A stretch of 64,000 nucleotides of DNA from Hansfordia pulvinata (GCA_006538405.1 BJKQ01000007.1:1736001-1800000); one strand, 5' to 3'. Positions 1-13,456 are shown, counted from the stretch's first letter. Notes: generated by a model not told the origin, from the sequence alone. Made by a program: numbers and translations.

Positions 1-638
1 CGTCCCTAACTTGTGCACGATTACGAGGTGCCAGGCATGAGTTTTACTCCCCCTGTCAGGTCGCGCATTAGCGTCTACTAGCGCGGACTAGCTAGAAAAG
101 GTAGATTCGCGGTCTGAATAGTGCTTGAATTGTATGGCTAAATTCCCTCGATCATGCTACCTTATCCACTGGAAACCAATGTTATCGGCATCTGAATTCG
201 CTCCATATATTCGTCCTGGAAAGGCTAGACTGTGTAACGGTACGCGCCAAGAGGTCAAAACTCACCCATGCGACCTCGTACTAGGTATACTCACGATACA
301 ATCAAGAAGAGAGAGAGATGGAGAGACTAGCCACGCTTTGGGAGCAGCAGCAGAGGCCCGAGAGTCGAATCTGTACGGTGGCCACGACCGCTTCGGCTTA
401 GCCGCCCTCAGCAGAGGCGGCGCGCCGTTCGCTGGCGTTTCCCGCCTCTCCTCTCTGGGACTCGGGGCTTGTGGCGGTTGCCAACCAACGGCGCCGCCCG
501 TCCCTCCGTCCGTTTGTCCGTCTGTCCGTCCGTTGGTTCGTTGGTCTGTTCGTTGGTCTCTCTACTCGTACTCGTGTATGGAGTTAGCCCAGGCCCTACG
601 CTTCTTGATGACCCTCCCTCCCTCTCCTCTCTCTTGTT

Positions 639-654
639 CTCTCTCTCTCTCTCT
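639..654. repeat. (CT)8 microsatellite
   Basis: A perfect CT dinucleotide tract of about 16 bp, inside a longer pyrimidine-rich stretch (about 601-660). Confidence 0.9.
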
Positions 655-1282
655 GTGTCCTTCCCACAGCACCGGTAGCTCGGGTCTAGATGCGGCACAT
701 AAGCCGCCTCTTTCCCAAAGGGCTGGCTTGACGATCGGGCCCGAGGGCGGCGCGTGAAATGCGAGCATCATCCCTCCCGAGAGCCCAGGCTCTTCTGCCC
801 ACCGCAGCGGCGTCGAGGCCCAGACCAGCAACGCGACTAGGTCGGCGCCACGGGTAAGAAGGAGAGCAAGGAGCAAGAGGAAGCAGGGTATGCAAGCTGG
901 TAAAAGTGTTCACATACGGATATGTGTCTGTGTCTCTGTGTGGGAGAAGAGAAGCCATCTTCAGAGTCAGGTGAGCAGGAGTCGGAGGCTACGACCAGCC
1001 CGTACATCCGGACAAACTTCTACGACCCTTATAAACTTGATGAAGATGGCGATGCTGATGATGATGATGACGATGACGATTGATGATGAGAGAGGAAAGG
1101 CTCGTCGAGCGAACCGGTCCACGACCGGCGCCGTGCGTCGGGCCCCTCCTCTCCCGAGCTGGGTTTAGAGCGGGCCCGACCGAGTGGGCAAGGGGGAGAA
1201 TAACGGTGGCCTACCGGATCCCGCCCGCCGCCCGCCTGGTGAGAGACACTGGCCTCTTGGCCTTGCCTTGCCTGTTACTCGT

Positions 1283-1300
1283 AGAGAGAGAGAGAGAGAG
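1283..1300. repeat. (AG)9 microsatellite
   Basis: A perfect AG tract of 18 bp, directly following a TTACTCGTA word. Confidence 0.9.
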
Positions 1301-3590
1301 TTACGCATATTAGAGAGACAAACGGGGTCATGCTTTCGCTCGATCGGAAACGCCGCCCACTCCATCCAAGGTTTGTGGCAGCCGGCGTGGCTGTTGATGG
1401 ATGTGTGCTGCATCTCCGCCGGCCGAGAGAGACAGAGACTTGCTTGCTGTCCACTGATGTACGCGTAGCCCACTACCGCTTCCCCATCCGGACACGATGA
1501 GATGCGATGGTCCTCTCTCGCTTACTCACTCATACACAGACTCCCCCCCCTCTTTCTCTCTCTCTTTCTCTCTGCTCGGCAGCGAGACGAGACAAAATCC
1601 AGACAGGTCAAGACACGACCAAATGACCAAGGATGCCGGCGAGAACAGACCCCAGGAGTCGGCATTGGCTACTGGTAAAGCCGGAGACGGACGAGCCACC
1701 CATGATCCTGGCGTCCCGGCATTTGCTCCTCTATTGTTTCTACGAGTATAGCCCGATGACCAATCTCTACTTACGGTTTCTCCCCCCCTTCGCGGGTGGT
1801 CCAGCCTCGTAGACCCTGGGCCGGCAGCCCCAAACGACGTGTTACATCAGCCTTCCCAGCTTCAGCTGCCCTTTCCCCCCCACGGACTCTGGCTCGTGCA
1901 CTCGCTCGTCCGTGCTGTTGTGGGATAAACCCATCCGGAGCAAGCCTCGTGCCGTGTCGACGACAACAACGAGGAGGAGGACGGCTGTGAGGCGAGCCGG
2001 ACCAGGGGGAGGGGGGGGCCAGGTTCGAGCAGGGGAGGGGGAGGTTGCACTGGGCGGGAGCGGATCGCGGGCTGCTCTCTCTCTCTCTCTCTCGTCGTCT
2101 TCGTTGCAGGCTCTGGAAAAGTGACGAGTCGTTTTTCTTTTCTTTTGTGTTTTTCCCTCTGTCGTCTCTTCCTTTACTGACAGCCACCAAGGGCCACAGG
2201 TGGACAGGCATTCCCGTGAGATCCGTGGGACCCAAAAGCCGTTGCAAATGATGCGGCCGGGTTACCCTGCAGTCACCCCGAAACAGCCGCCCTGACCTTT
2301 CCCCCCTGTCCCGGCGATCCACGGTGATCCACGGTGATGCCTTGCTTGGTTTTGACCCGTACTTGGGAGGCCCCCCCCCCCTTGTCGCTTCTGGTGTGTG
2401 AGTGGGAGAGAATGAGAGAGGGAGAAGCGACAGAGAGATGGAGAGGAGACCCATGAACAGCAACAAACCCCTGTCGAAGATCCGCCACCAGGCCAGGTCA
2501 GCTTGGTGGTTGAACCCCGGCCTGTTCATCTTGCCTTGCCTTGCCCTTGCCCCCGTTTCTTTCCCAGCGGGTCTACTGCGCGCCATACGCTCTCATGCAT
2601 TTTCCATTTTGGGTCTAAACGTGGCTCAACCAGCCACGATCCATGCCCGCCCTGCCCACCCCTGCCTAAAGATCCTTGTGATCATACGGAGAAGAGTACT
2701 CTCGGTACCCGCTCACCTGTGGCTCAAGCAGACAGACAGAGAGTACGAGTACTCGCGCTCGTTCGTACGTACCTGACGTACCCGTACCCGTTTCTCGAGG
2801 AGAGCACCAGGTTCGCCCGGAAGCTCGAACACCCGGCAGCCATGGCCGGCATATCCCTGGAGGGCGCGTGCTCAGGGGGAGGGGGGTCGCTTGTCGTCGT
2901 TGCCGTTGCCATCGTCCCTCGTCTCCTCATACCCAATAAATACTCTCTGACAAAACAATGGCAATGCTTTGATAACTCGTACCGATGGTGGCTTTCGGCG
3001 CCCCCGGGTCGCGCCGGGCCCTGTTTGTGATGACAGAATATTGGGAGGACGATGCCCGAGTCCCGCAGACGCGGAGCTAATTCCGTAGCCACCACCTATT
3101 TATTACCTATTACCTGCCGCCTACCTTGCCTACTTTTGACTCTGCCCAGCTTTTAGGTATATTTACGAGTATTATCACTATTGCTCGTAACTACCAGGAA
3201 GGAAGAAGCCCTGGAGGAGGGGCGCCCTTGCTCGTCAATCCATCCATCCCCGGTGGCCTTCATTCGTACGAGACCGGACGGACGAGTCGAATGGTGCTCC
3301 GGGGCCTGACCGTCGCCGGGGGTTGGGAGAAATCACCATAATCATAGTGATGAATAATCAGTAGTGAACCAGCCAACCACCGCTCACCGGTCGGCTTTTG
3401 TCACAAAATACACACACAAATGTATAGTCCTCACCAAAGCTGCGCCCTGCCCCCATGACACGACCAATAACGACGGCGCAGTAGAAGAAAGATCGCCTTC
3501 TCCCCCTCGCCGACAGAGAAGACCGACGACGTAGTACTCGTGGCTTCGCAGAGGGAACGTGTGGGTGCCCCGAAACGCTGCATCGCCAGC

Positions 3591-3632
3591 ACCACCACCA
3601 CCACCACCACCACCACCACCACCACCACCACC
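3591..3632. repeat. (ACC)14 trinucleotide repeat
   Basis: A perfect ACC repeat of 42 bp in non-coding sequence. It generates spurious poly-Thr and poly-Val open frames. Confidence 0.95.
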
Positions 3633-3804
3633 AGCAACAGCAGCGATGTTCTAACGGCGGGGGTGTGTGATGAGGACGGGAACAGGGGCATGTTTTGCGG
3701 CTCTTTTCTCCTCACTCCGTACGAGTACCTCGAGATGTAGCTCCGCAGAGCCCCGGGGGTACGATGCTCGTATCGAGGTATCGTAGCAGCGGAAACGGGG
3801 CAGG

Positions 3805-3846
3805 CATCATCATCATCATCATCATCATCTCTCTCTCTCTCTCTCT
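3805..3846. repeat. Compound (CAT)n-(CT)n microsatellite
   Basis: Eight CAT units run directly into a CT tract of about 18 bp, forming a compound repeat. Confidence 0.9.
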
Positions 3847-4042
3847 GTCTCTCTCTTTCTTCCGTCCCCCTGATTGATCGATCTCGAGATCACACCTGCA
3901 GTGCGCTGCATCGTGTCGGATGCGCCGAAGATCCCATCCATCCATCTCACATCCCCATCCCCATCTCCATCCCCATTTCCATTTCCCGCCCCTACTCCGA
4001 CCCAACAACCCCTGCAACGGTTGGGCTCCGATCCTCAAGCCG

Positions 4043-4061
4043 CCCCCCCCCCCCCCCCCCC
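4043..4061. repeat. Poly-C run (C19)
   Basis: Nineteen consecutive C residues. Homopolymers of this length are unreliable in most sequencing chemistries. Confidence 0.9.
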
Positions 4062-4308
4062 GGCGAGGCAGCAGAGCAAGGGTCTGCTGCGCAATCCTGG
4101 TCACGACCTCTTTACGGAGTTACTCGTACGTACAGGGGGCGGAGGGAGGGCCGGCTTTCGATTCGATGGGCGTCAACGTCAAGCCGCCCTACTGGGAAAT
4201 AGTCTGTGGCCTTTTGGAACCCCCCAGACGGGTGGTTGTCCAGTGCAGTGCAGGGGTCGAACACTTATTACTTGCTGGGGGCTGGCTGCCCACCTCGGTT
4301 GGGCAGGA

Positions 4309-4332
4309 AGAGAGAGAGAGAGAGAGAGAGAG
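4309..4332. repeat. (AG)12 microsatellite
   Basis: A perfect AG tract of 24 bp, immediately followed by a TACGTACGGT sequence. Confidence 0.9.
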
Positions 4333-4746
4333 TACGTACGGTGCGATTTTGCTTATTCCTTTTTCTTTTCTTGGTCCGTCCCGCGCGCACCCTTCTCTAC
4401 TACTCTACCACGGGTACCTTGTTAACGATATTACTCACGAGTAGCAGCAACGAGAGAGAGCCAACGACAGGCTGAAGTCTAGGGTTGGCCTGGCATGCCG
4501 TAATCTCACTCTCATCCCGCGAGACATATTTGGTGCCCCCCCTCCCAAAGATCCGCCGCGAATGCCGGGGCGGGCGGGCCACTCGTGCTATAACGCGATG
4601 AACATATAGGGCAGGCAGTCGGCTCCCCTCGTCGCGGAAGAGCCCGGATCCGAGCCTGTGAACCTCGTGATTACCTACGAGTATAGTACCTACCTACCTC
4701 CTACCCTTTTACGTGCCTGGTGATAATCAAAGTGTGAAGAAAAGAG

Positions 4747-4763
4747 AAAAAAAAAAAAAAAAA
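4747..4763. repeat. Poly-A run (A17)
   Basis: Seventeen consecutive A residues. There is no sign of a retroposed gene next to it. Confidence 0.85.
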
Positions 4764-5012
4764 GACCCACGATGGCGACTGAGGGCGTCCATTGGGGAGG
4801 GAACCCCCTCCCCCCCCCTCCCCCCGTCGTGGGTGCGCCAGCGTCTCATTTTGCCTCGAATTCCAGCCTAAATTGATTTGCCCTTTCATCCACCGGGGCG
4901 GCCATCATCGTATTCTCCTGTTTTGCCGTACCGCTTCGCGCTCTGCCTTTTGCCGGGCTTGGCTCTGCTTTGCTTTGGCCTTGTCATGTCCTGTCTGGTC
5001 TCATCCTGGCCC

Positions 5013-5046
5013 TGTCTTGTCTTGTCTTGTCTTGTCTCGTCTCGTC
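5013..5046. repeat. (CTTGT)n pentanucleotide repeat
   Basis: Tandem CTTGT/CTCGT pentamers, partly degenerate, continue imperfectly to about 5080. Confidence 0.8.
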
Positions 5047-5956
5047 TTGCTGGACTTGGCTTGTCTTGTCTTTGTTTGTGTCTTATCCACTGGACCCTTG
5101 ACATGACCACGGCCGCGATACGAGTACTTGCTAGACGCGAGGACGTGGAAGAGTAACGAGTACCGTATTGACCAGAATCACAATAAACCACAACCAAAAA
5201 CAATGGCAATGACGGGAGGGGGGGGGGATAAGGACCCCGTATCGTCGAGTGCTCGCGAAACGCAGAACAATGGATGTCTCGATAGCTGGCTGTGCCACCC
5301 GGCCCGTGATAACCCCCCCTTGTCAGCTATCAGCTATTTGATGTCTGCAATACGGGTGGACGGCCGGGGCTGCAGAGCTGAAGATCTGCCAGGCCACTAT
5401 GGACACAATGTAACCCTCTGTACTGGGCGTAGGCAAGGGCTACAAGCCACACACCCGGCCGAGATCTACTCGTACTGACCTTGCTCCGTCCGACAGGGCA
5501 AGGACCGGACAGGGCAGGATCCTCATCCTCATCCTCATCATCATCATCATCATCCTCAATAGTCACCATGCCAGCCCGTTAGGTGTCACCCGGCCCACCC
5601 GCGCGCCCGCACGATTCGCTGGGGAGTGGCTCGCCGACCGTTTCTGGCGCCGGCAGGGGTCTGCAGCCTCACTATCTCGTGGCTTTTGTGACTGATCACT
5701 TTGGGGCTTTTTGTTTTTTTTTAGGCGGTTTTCTCCTTGTTACTCGTACCTTTCGGCTTGGCCCCTTCCCCCCCCCCCCCGATCTTCCCAATGACGCATG
5801 AACGGGGGGGTTAGCGGAACTCTTCTTCTCTCCCTTTTCTCTCACGTCTCTTCTCTTTTTTTTTTTTTAACAGGCCCACGAGGCCCCAGATCGATGTGGT
5901 CAGTCTTCTTTTTTTTTTTTTTTTGGAGAGATGGAGGAGGGGGTTTCCCCCCTTGA

Positions 5957-6150
5957 AACTACCTACCTTACCTACCTCTACCTTACCCGTGAGTACTCGG
6001 ACCGGGTAAGGTACCTCTGCAAGGGTACACACATTGTTCGGTACTTATAGATAGACGTAAGAAGGGGGCCACGGGGCAGGTACCTTAGGTAAGATCAGGT
6101 AGATATCTTAGGTACTAGGTATCTACCTACCTACTTACCTGACTCGTATG
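5957..6150. repeat. Cluster of GGTACCT / CCTACC words
   Basis: At least eight copies of CTACC, ACCTTA or TAGGTA words occur in both orientations, including GGTACCTTAGGTAAG and an interrupted CTAC tetramer tract. Similar clusters recur at 22360-22440, 22620-22645, 23965-24000, 34139-34300, 43357-43490, 44110-44156 and 61585-61625. Confidence 0.6.
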
Positions 6151-6974
6151 GAAGCAGGGTCATCATCATTGTTGTCAAAGCAAGCAAGCAAGCATTGCAC
6201 TACGACACGTACCTAACGCGAGTGTACATTGATTGCATTGACCGCATCGACCGTGCAGCGGTCACGTTCCCGTTTTCGTTTCTTTTTTCTTCTTCCTCTT
6301 CCCGCCTGTTCACCTCCTGTCGTGTTCTATTCTGTTTCGGCGACTGTTCTACTCGTATTCTGCGCGGAACGGACGCCCCATCGCATCGCTCATCAGCCCT
6401 TGCAGGAGATTGCAGCCAAGCGGCATGTCACGCATACGGTGGTTTTTCTTTTTCTTTTTTTTCCTTTGCCCACCCTCTCTCTCTCTCTCTCTCGTGACTA
6501 GTACAGTTTCTTATTCCCCCATGGTTCCGCGTGCGCCCTTCTTCTAGAACAAATCGCTGAAGAACGAATGGGGACACGGGCCATGGCGGTAAGGGAACGC
6601 AACCCCCCCCCCGGTTTTTCCATCACCGTCTCCGTCACTATCATCATCATCATCACCATCGCCGTCGCCATTAATAGAATCCATTATATGGCCCCCCCTT
6701 CCCCCCCCCCCCCCATCCCCTGTCATTTCTTCTTTCTTCTTCCCCATCCGTCCGCATCTCTCGTCTCAGCTCCCGGTTCACACACACACGCACACACACA
6801 CAGAGAGAGATATACTCGTAGTTACACGCCCAGTCGAGGCCGTGCACAAGCTCAGCCGCACCTGTGCCTGTGCCTATCGAACGCTTCGCCTCGAAATCCC
6901 TCCTCTGCCGTCGCTCATTCGTCCGCCTCGCCCCGATCCGCAGAGGGTAATAGTAGAGAGAAGGAACCAAGAAG

Positions 6975-7007
6975 GAGAAGAAGAAGAAGAAGAAGAAGAA
7001 GAAGAAG
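6975..7007. repeat. (GAA)n trinucleotide repeat
   Basis: About eleven AAG/GAA units in a purine-only stretch. Confidence 0.9.
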
Positions 7008-8267
7008 GAAAAGCAAGCACCGCCCCTCTTGTCGCCTCGCCTGTGCTGCTCGACCAAAGGGGCGAGCCGGTCACAAGCCACTCTAAGGAAATGGGTGATT
7101 CCTTTCCATGTATAATTCCGCCCTCTATACCTGTCTGTGCCTGCTGGCCCCTCCCTCCTTCGCGCCATCTCCCCAGCTTGCGAGTAGATGGGATTGCCTC
7201 GCGCGCGCGCGCTCTGCCCTCGGTAAGATTGCGAGCGAGCTGTCGTGGCTCTGCGACGGGACACCCGTCGTCAAAGAGCTGTACAGACAGCGTTTCAAGG
7301 AAGGCCCTCTCTTTTTGATATATGCGTAGTACGAGTAGTAATGGTGGTGGTGATAGTAGTAACATAATTAACAACCCTCAATGATCTTAACTCCCTCCTT
7401 CGCACTCTAGATTGGTATCCACCTCTCGTCACTGGTGCATGCCGCGACTACCATCCGTCGTCACTGGGACAGCAGTATCGTAAACAACTTTAAAAAAAAA
7501 AAAAGATCCCAAGGCAGCAAGCATTGTGCGTGGACGGGCAAGGTACCATGATCCATCACATCACATCACAGATGTACGCACGCCACGCGGGGCGGCGGCG
7601 GGGGGAGCGGACCACCACCAACACCACCAGCCGCCGCACTACGTACGTTATTACTCCTGCATACTCGTACGCGTAAAACCTGTTGCGCGCTGTTTGTTGG
7701 CCAACTCCACAGCGCAGCAGCAGCGGCAGCAGCAGCGGCGGCGGCGATGAAATGCTGACTGACGGTTGACGGTTGGCGTGCTGTGCCTTTTTTTGTCTGC
7801 CCACACGTTGACTGGGGGCAATGCAAACCAAAAGACCCGCGCAGGTGATGAATCGGCGGTACTCCCCCTTCGTAACCTCTCTCTCTCTCTCTCTCTCTAG
7901 CTCTGTCCACTGGCACCTAGGCTGTCTGCTTTTCCCTCGCATTGTATTCACGGCTGAGATGAGAGCGGAACCCGGGGAGGTGGCAGTCAAGTTTGTGCAG
8001 TCTCCAACGGCCCCGGAAAAGGGGGGGAGACGGGCGGGCTGCAGGCGGCTTGCCCATCCAAACCGACCCCATTCCAGGTCAGCTCCAACGAGAGCAATAC
8101 TCGCCCTCCTCGTTCTCCGACCCGGAAGAGGCGCCCGATCTCTCCACGGTGGGTTGGGGGGGCTGGCTGAGGTTTTTGTTTCGAGAGCGCGCCCGTGGAC
8201 TCTGTGATTTGCTGGAGGATCGGGGGTGGGTGTGGACAGGAGACGTGGATCCGTCGAGGCACCTCTC

Positions 8268-8407
<140 letters not shown>

Positions 8408-8834
8408 TGTCTTTCCTTCTCCCCTCCCTCTCTCTCTCTCTCGTCATAATGTCATCTTTCTCGTCTTGACTCTCCCAGGGATCCTCCACTTCGGACGAGC
8501 GCTGCTCAGAGCCAACCGGCCGCCTGGGGTCTCTTCCAAAACCCAGAGGCCACGCGGACCACGCCCGTCTGCAGGGATCGCCAGACACAAACTCTCCCCC
8601 CAAAAAAGGGAGAGGGGAACAAGGCCAAAGGCACAAGCCCCTCAGCCCCCATCAGGGAAACTTGGTGCGCCAGCTGAGCCAACGGGGGGAGTCCGCTGGG
8701 CCTAGAACCACCAGAAACCCCCGATCAAGGTTCAACTGCGTTGACTTGTGGCCCCCTCCCCTCCCCCTTTTTCGTCCGGTAGCTCGTTGATAGGAGGACC
8801 AGTTAAGAGGAGAAGAGGGTAATCACGCACCCAC

Positions 8835-8858
8835 AGAGAGAGAGAGAGAGAGAGAGAG
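8835..8858. repeat. (AG)12 microsatellite
   Basis: A perfect AG tract of 24 bp. Confidence 0.9.
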
Positions 8859-8940
8859 GCGCCGCTTGACCGCTTTGTGCGTCTTCTAGTTGCACACCCC
8901 CATCCGTCATATCATCCCGATGACTAGCGGGGCCATCTTG

Positions 8941-8963
8941 TCGTCGTCGTCGTCGTCGTCGTC
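8941..8963. repeat. (TCG)n trinucleotide repeat
   Basis: About seven TCG/GTC units in non-coding sequence. Confidence 0.85.
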
Positions 8964-9727
8964 ACGTCGTTGTCCCTTTCCCAAGTTTGATCTCCTCTTC
9001 ACGAGTACTAGCAATAAGTAAATAGTCCCTCCTCCATCCACCCAAGACAGGGGGGGGACTCTCGGGAAACACACGAACCGCTGCAGTGGCTCTCCCGCCC
9101 CGCAGCCTCGTCTGCCGTCTGCCGTCTCGCCCCGCCTCCGCCGGCCCCCCGCACGCGCGCAGAAGACAAAAGACGACAAAAGACAAAAAGGGGTCCTTCA
9201 GAGAGCACTGCTGTCAAGACAGGTCTCAAGGGAAGAGGCGCCTGCGAAAGGGGGGTGACCAAGCTGAGGCCCGTGAGTGGGCGGGAGATGCGAGAAAGCC
9301 CCGTCTCATACTCATATCACCTCAGCTCGTCGGGTTCTCCGGTGGGGGGGGGGAGCCGCAGCACCCGTGTCTTCTCTTTGTCCACCATCTGTGTCTCTGG
9401 CTCTATCTCTGTGTTTGTGTGTTTGTGTGTGTGTGTCTCTGTGTTTGTGTATCTCTCTCTCCTCGTCCCTCTCTATGTCCCTCTCTACCCGTCTCTCTGC
9501 TTGCAATCTACATCTCTGCATCTGGTGATCTCATGCAAGATGAGACGACGGGAAGCAAGACGGACGCGGGACCAGTGTTACTTGGCCTGAAGAGGGGCGG
9601 GGGTGATGTGATGAGCCCGCGGGGCTTCCCGTCGAGCCAACGTCAACGCGGCCGGAACCCGACAGACAGAAGCCCAGCTCCCCTTTCCGGCCTCACGCAG
9701 CAGCAGTACGCGTCGCATCAGCAGGCG

Positions 9728-9969
9728 TCACGTGAGAACCGCCCGCCCATTGGCCATTGGCCATTGGCCTGGAGTCTGGATGCCATTTCTGCCCCAATCC
9801 ATCTCACGGCGGGATGAATGGGACCGCTTAAGCAGAAGCCGTCCTCGCTCTTAACACACATGATTACACATGAGGACGAGTAAGCACATGCGGACGGCTT
9901 CATCCCTGACGACGTCTGATAAGGCCTGCGTATAGACAACCTCCCAACCCCCCCCCTTGATATATATAG
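9728..9969 (+). promoter_or_regulatory. Promoter-like block: CACGTG, triple CCAAT (inverted), TATATATA
   Basis: A CACGTG E-box lies at about 9729-9734. It is followed by three tandem CATTGGC units (inverted CCAAT boxes) at about 9748-9768, a TGACGACGTCT CRE-like element at about 9907-9917, and a TATATATA box at 9960-9969. CCAAT boxes are bound by the HAP complex in ascomycetes. The spacing to an ATG at 10027 (about 60 bp from the TATA) fits a plus-strand promoter. This is inferred from motif content only. Confidence 0.4.
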
Positions 9970-10026
9970 ACACATTGTTTAGATGGGAGACGTCTTTTCT
10001 TTCGAGAGACGCAAACCAGACGCAAG

Positions 10027-10431
10027 ATGGGTCTTTTTAATCCTGTTCTTCTGCTTGCTTTTATCTCTGCGCCGCCCGTGCTCATAGATCCCCTTAACAT
10101 TCTTGTCCCTCCCGCCTCAGATCTCTACTTACTTTTGCATGTGAGTAGCGAATAGACTGGTAGCATCTACATAACCCCCCCAAAAAGGAGGGAGGGGTCA
10201 CTGATGTGAACACTGGGATAGAACCCGTACCAGCCCCTCTGTTTTGGGATACGACTAGAAAGTCACCACAAGCCGTCCGTTCAAGCATTATTCTTTTTGT
10301 TTTCTTCACAGCCGGCCGCGGTCCAGACAGACAAGCAGAGCGGGCTGAGCGGTCCAGTCCGTCAATCACTTAGTCAGTCAGTCAGTCTTGTCTCCCCCTC
10401 TCCCTCCCCCGGAAGGGCCCCAGATGATTGA
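10027..10431 (+). CDS. Weak candidate: 77-aa spliced small protein
   Basis: An ATG about 60 bp downstream of a TATATATA box opens a 38-codon exon (10027-10140). It starts with a signal-like hydrophobic stretch, MGLFNPVLLLAFISAPPVLI, and ends at a good GTGAGT donor. A strong pyrimidine-tract acceptor (TTCTTCACAG, ending 10311) opens a second exon (10312-10431) in the matching phase that ends in TGA, giving 77 residues. Without splicing the frame stops after 42 residues. I recognise no homologue. The second exon is Ser/Pro-rich and unremarkable, so this may be chance. Secretion is an inference from the N-terminus. Confidence 0.22.
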
Positions 10432-12536
10432 TGACCCCGAATATAAAGAGTCCCGCGGGGACGGCGCCGCCCGGTGGAGAAGGGGAAGGGTGAGAGTGAG
10501 CTTGGTCCGAGGCCGGCTGCACCAATCCGCACTCCTGCTGGGGCCCGGGGCGGCACACAACAAGAGGTCAGAGACCCTGTCTCCTCTCGGCAGTGCTGTA
10601 GTCGCACGTCGGTATGAGAAGGCTTGCTCGCGCCGCATATTCAGACATGGGCTGTCCGGTGGGCGTTGCCCTCTCAGCATCACACAGAACCAAGTCCTCC
10701 GCCGCTGCGTTCCATGAACAACCAACTCCGGGAGGCGTCCTCGTGCACCCGTTCTCTGGCGTCCGGTGAACCACCATGGACGCCCGCCTCGGCACGCCCT
10801 TTGTCTTTTTGGGCGTGGCAACTCCCGGCCGGGCATCCCCACGAAGATCGAAGCCGGGCCACAATAAAGGGGGGATTTGAGCAGGGCTCTCACACAGCCC
10901 TTTGGCCTGCAAGAGGATCCCGAGACTCATGGTACGTAGTGTCTTATGATCAAAGATATTCCAGTAGTCTAAAGACCGAAACAAAAAATGTCAATTCTGG
11001 CGCGTTAGATGTTCTCAGCCAAAACGAGAAGACCTTCGTTTTCCAGCTTCCCCTCTGCCCGTGCGCGATCCCGATCAACCCCACGGACGGTGACGTCTCG
11101 GAACAACACCCCTTTTTCCCTTCCAGGAGTCCGCTGCTCCCCACGTAAACTCGTCGTCGATGTGATAAAGATAGGAGCGCAAGATGTTTTTGTCTTGGAC
11201 CCTCCCTTGGCTCTTCCCGACACCTTGCACTCCCGCGTCTCCCGAGCCCGCCCTCGTCTTGCTTTTCCCCAAAATTCATACAGAGAGGGGGGGAGGAGGG
11301 GGGGGGGAGGGGGGGGTTTCGCGATGGGCGCAGGCTATCTGTAGCCCAGACGGACGGACAAGATACAAAAAAAAAGAAATTGGAGCAGACAGAGATCGCC
11401 TCCTTGCCGTCAGATTCGCGGCTTCCCGGGAGAAAAGCGCAGAATGGGGGCGATGGCATGTCCCTCACCGAGCCAAGGCCAAGGCGTGTGACGACGACCG
11501 GGGACTCGCACGTCAAGGTCTTCCTCCCCACGCAGAGAAGACATGGACTGTACGGGTCAGGATGGCACTCTTCTCTTCTCTTCTCTTCCTTCTTTCTTCC
11601 CTTCTTTAGGGATAAACTCTGGTAAGTTTTCGGCACGCGGCCTCGGCAGAGTCCTAGAGTCAGCTTGGAGCTGAAGTTGGGACACCTCCGACACATATCA
11701 ACCCGTGCGAGGCGGGGGTGGAGAAGTGGGGTCCTTCTTCTTCTTCTTTAATTGTCGAACAATGTTCCAAGAAGGGTAGGCAAGGAATCACGGGGAGCGG
11801 TGTGCCCTCTGCCTTCCGCGGACGGATGGCCCGCGGGGACGAAATGATGACTCTTCTGGTATCTGCACTCGTACGAGGCGGCTGCGATAAGGCCCCTTCA
11901 GTCTGGCTGGGCTGTGTACACCGCCTTGGTTCCTCTGCCTTGAGTACAGAGGCAGCATCGCCGCCACTTCGTCTCTTCTCTGCCGTGTCTCGAGGGGGGG
12001 GGGGGGGGTATCCTTCATCGACCAGTGCGTTTGAGGGCAGTCAGTAGGGTCATCATTGATGGGATTCCGTGAAGCGGCACTGAGACTGGGATGGGATTGT
12101 TGAGTCAAGTCTATTCGAAGCACAACCAACCCTCCACAAGCAATTCCCAAGCCGTGCCTGTTGGTTGATGTATTTGGACAAGTCTATTAGGGGCATGTAC
12201 TGGCGGAACTCGGGACTCTGACGCAGACAGGCCGTCACTTTGTTCGACTCGTACGGCACAATCCTCAGTCGGACTCGACGACACTCATCCGCCAGACGTT
12301 TGTCTTTGAGGGAGGCCGCTTGGGATCATGTCAACGTGTGAAGACCGGTGTTTCCAAGGCTCTTCTTCCCCATGTACGAGTAGGCCCGCGGCTGGAACGA
12401 AAACCCATGCGGGGCCAGAGAAGTGCGTGATAGAGCCCCCTCCCCCCTACTAGGTGATCCCGGTGGCATATTTTCAGGGGCGTAGGCCAATATCAAACAC
12501 CTCTTCTGGTAAACCAGCAGTGGCTCGCTCGCTGGT
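10432..12536. other. Gene-free spacer before first supported gene
   Basis: No gene could be supported. An AT-rich AATATAAAG word at about 10440 could be a TATA box but has no coherent frame after it. G-runs lie near 11288-11318 and 11994-12008. The open frames are short, overlap on both strands and lack domains. Confidence 0.5.
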
Positions 12537-13425
12537 TCAAGAAGGGTCCCTAATAAACTTTTCCAGCTCCTTGTCCACCTCGTACCCTCCCGCCGCTGCC
12601 TTCCTGACGTACATGTCCGCGACGTAGTCCCTGTCCTTCCGGGGGATGCTCCTGATGCTCTCGAAGTGGCCGCGGTCCTTCCTGAGCAGCTCCACCGCCT
12701 CCGGGTCCAGCCTCGGCGCCGTGCTGCCCATGAGGAACGACACCGGGAAGCCTGCCAGCATGGTGCTGGTGTCCCTGATGATGAGCGAGTCCTGCGGGCT
12801 CTGCACCTTGAGCCGCACGTAGTCCGAGTGGACCTGGTCGCAGTTCATCATCGTGCTGTAGTAGCGCTCGACCTTGCTGACCACGCGCAGCCCCGTAGAC
12901 TCGTCGTCGACCACCCAGTCGTTGAAGTCCTCCTGGAACTGTTTGGAGAAGAAGCCAACTGGAAAGACACAAACACAGAAAAGGGTCAGTTGGGAACGAT
13001 GTGTATTATTAGGACGAAGTCGCCCAAGAGAGGAGGGGAGAGGGGGCGGGGGGGCAGGGAGCAATAAAACGTACTGTCTTCTTTGTATAGGTGAACCAGG
13101 ACCATTTTCTTGTCGCTCGGGGCTTGGACGAATATGTCGATTTCCCGGTTCTTGTCCAGGCTATCCTTGAGCTGGTCCAGATCGTCTTCCTCGTATTTGA
13201 TTTCGCTAAAAAAAAAAAAAAAAACACAGCCAAACCATGTCAGCATCACCGTGCTCTCTCTTCCTCACTCTCAAACGTGGCCGCGTTGACGCAGCAAAGG
13301 TGGGGGAAAGGGGTTATAAAGGACATACTCTTTCGCCTTTCCGATGGCCTTGACAATCTTGTCGTTGTCGCCCTTGACGACGAGCTTGGTGAACGTTCGG
13401 GGGTCTCGCACGCCCCCGCTTCCGG

Positions 13426-13456
<31 letters not shown>

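Noticed and set aside
1771..2586. 271-codon frame on the minus strand
   Set aside because: It is low-complexity Arg/Pro/Ser from CT-rich DNA, with no domain, no consistent composition and overlapping frames on both strands.
9086..9817. 243-codon frame on the plus strand
   Set aside because: It is driven by GT and CT tracts in the middle, has no domain, and overlaps the promoter-like block.
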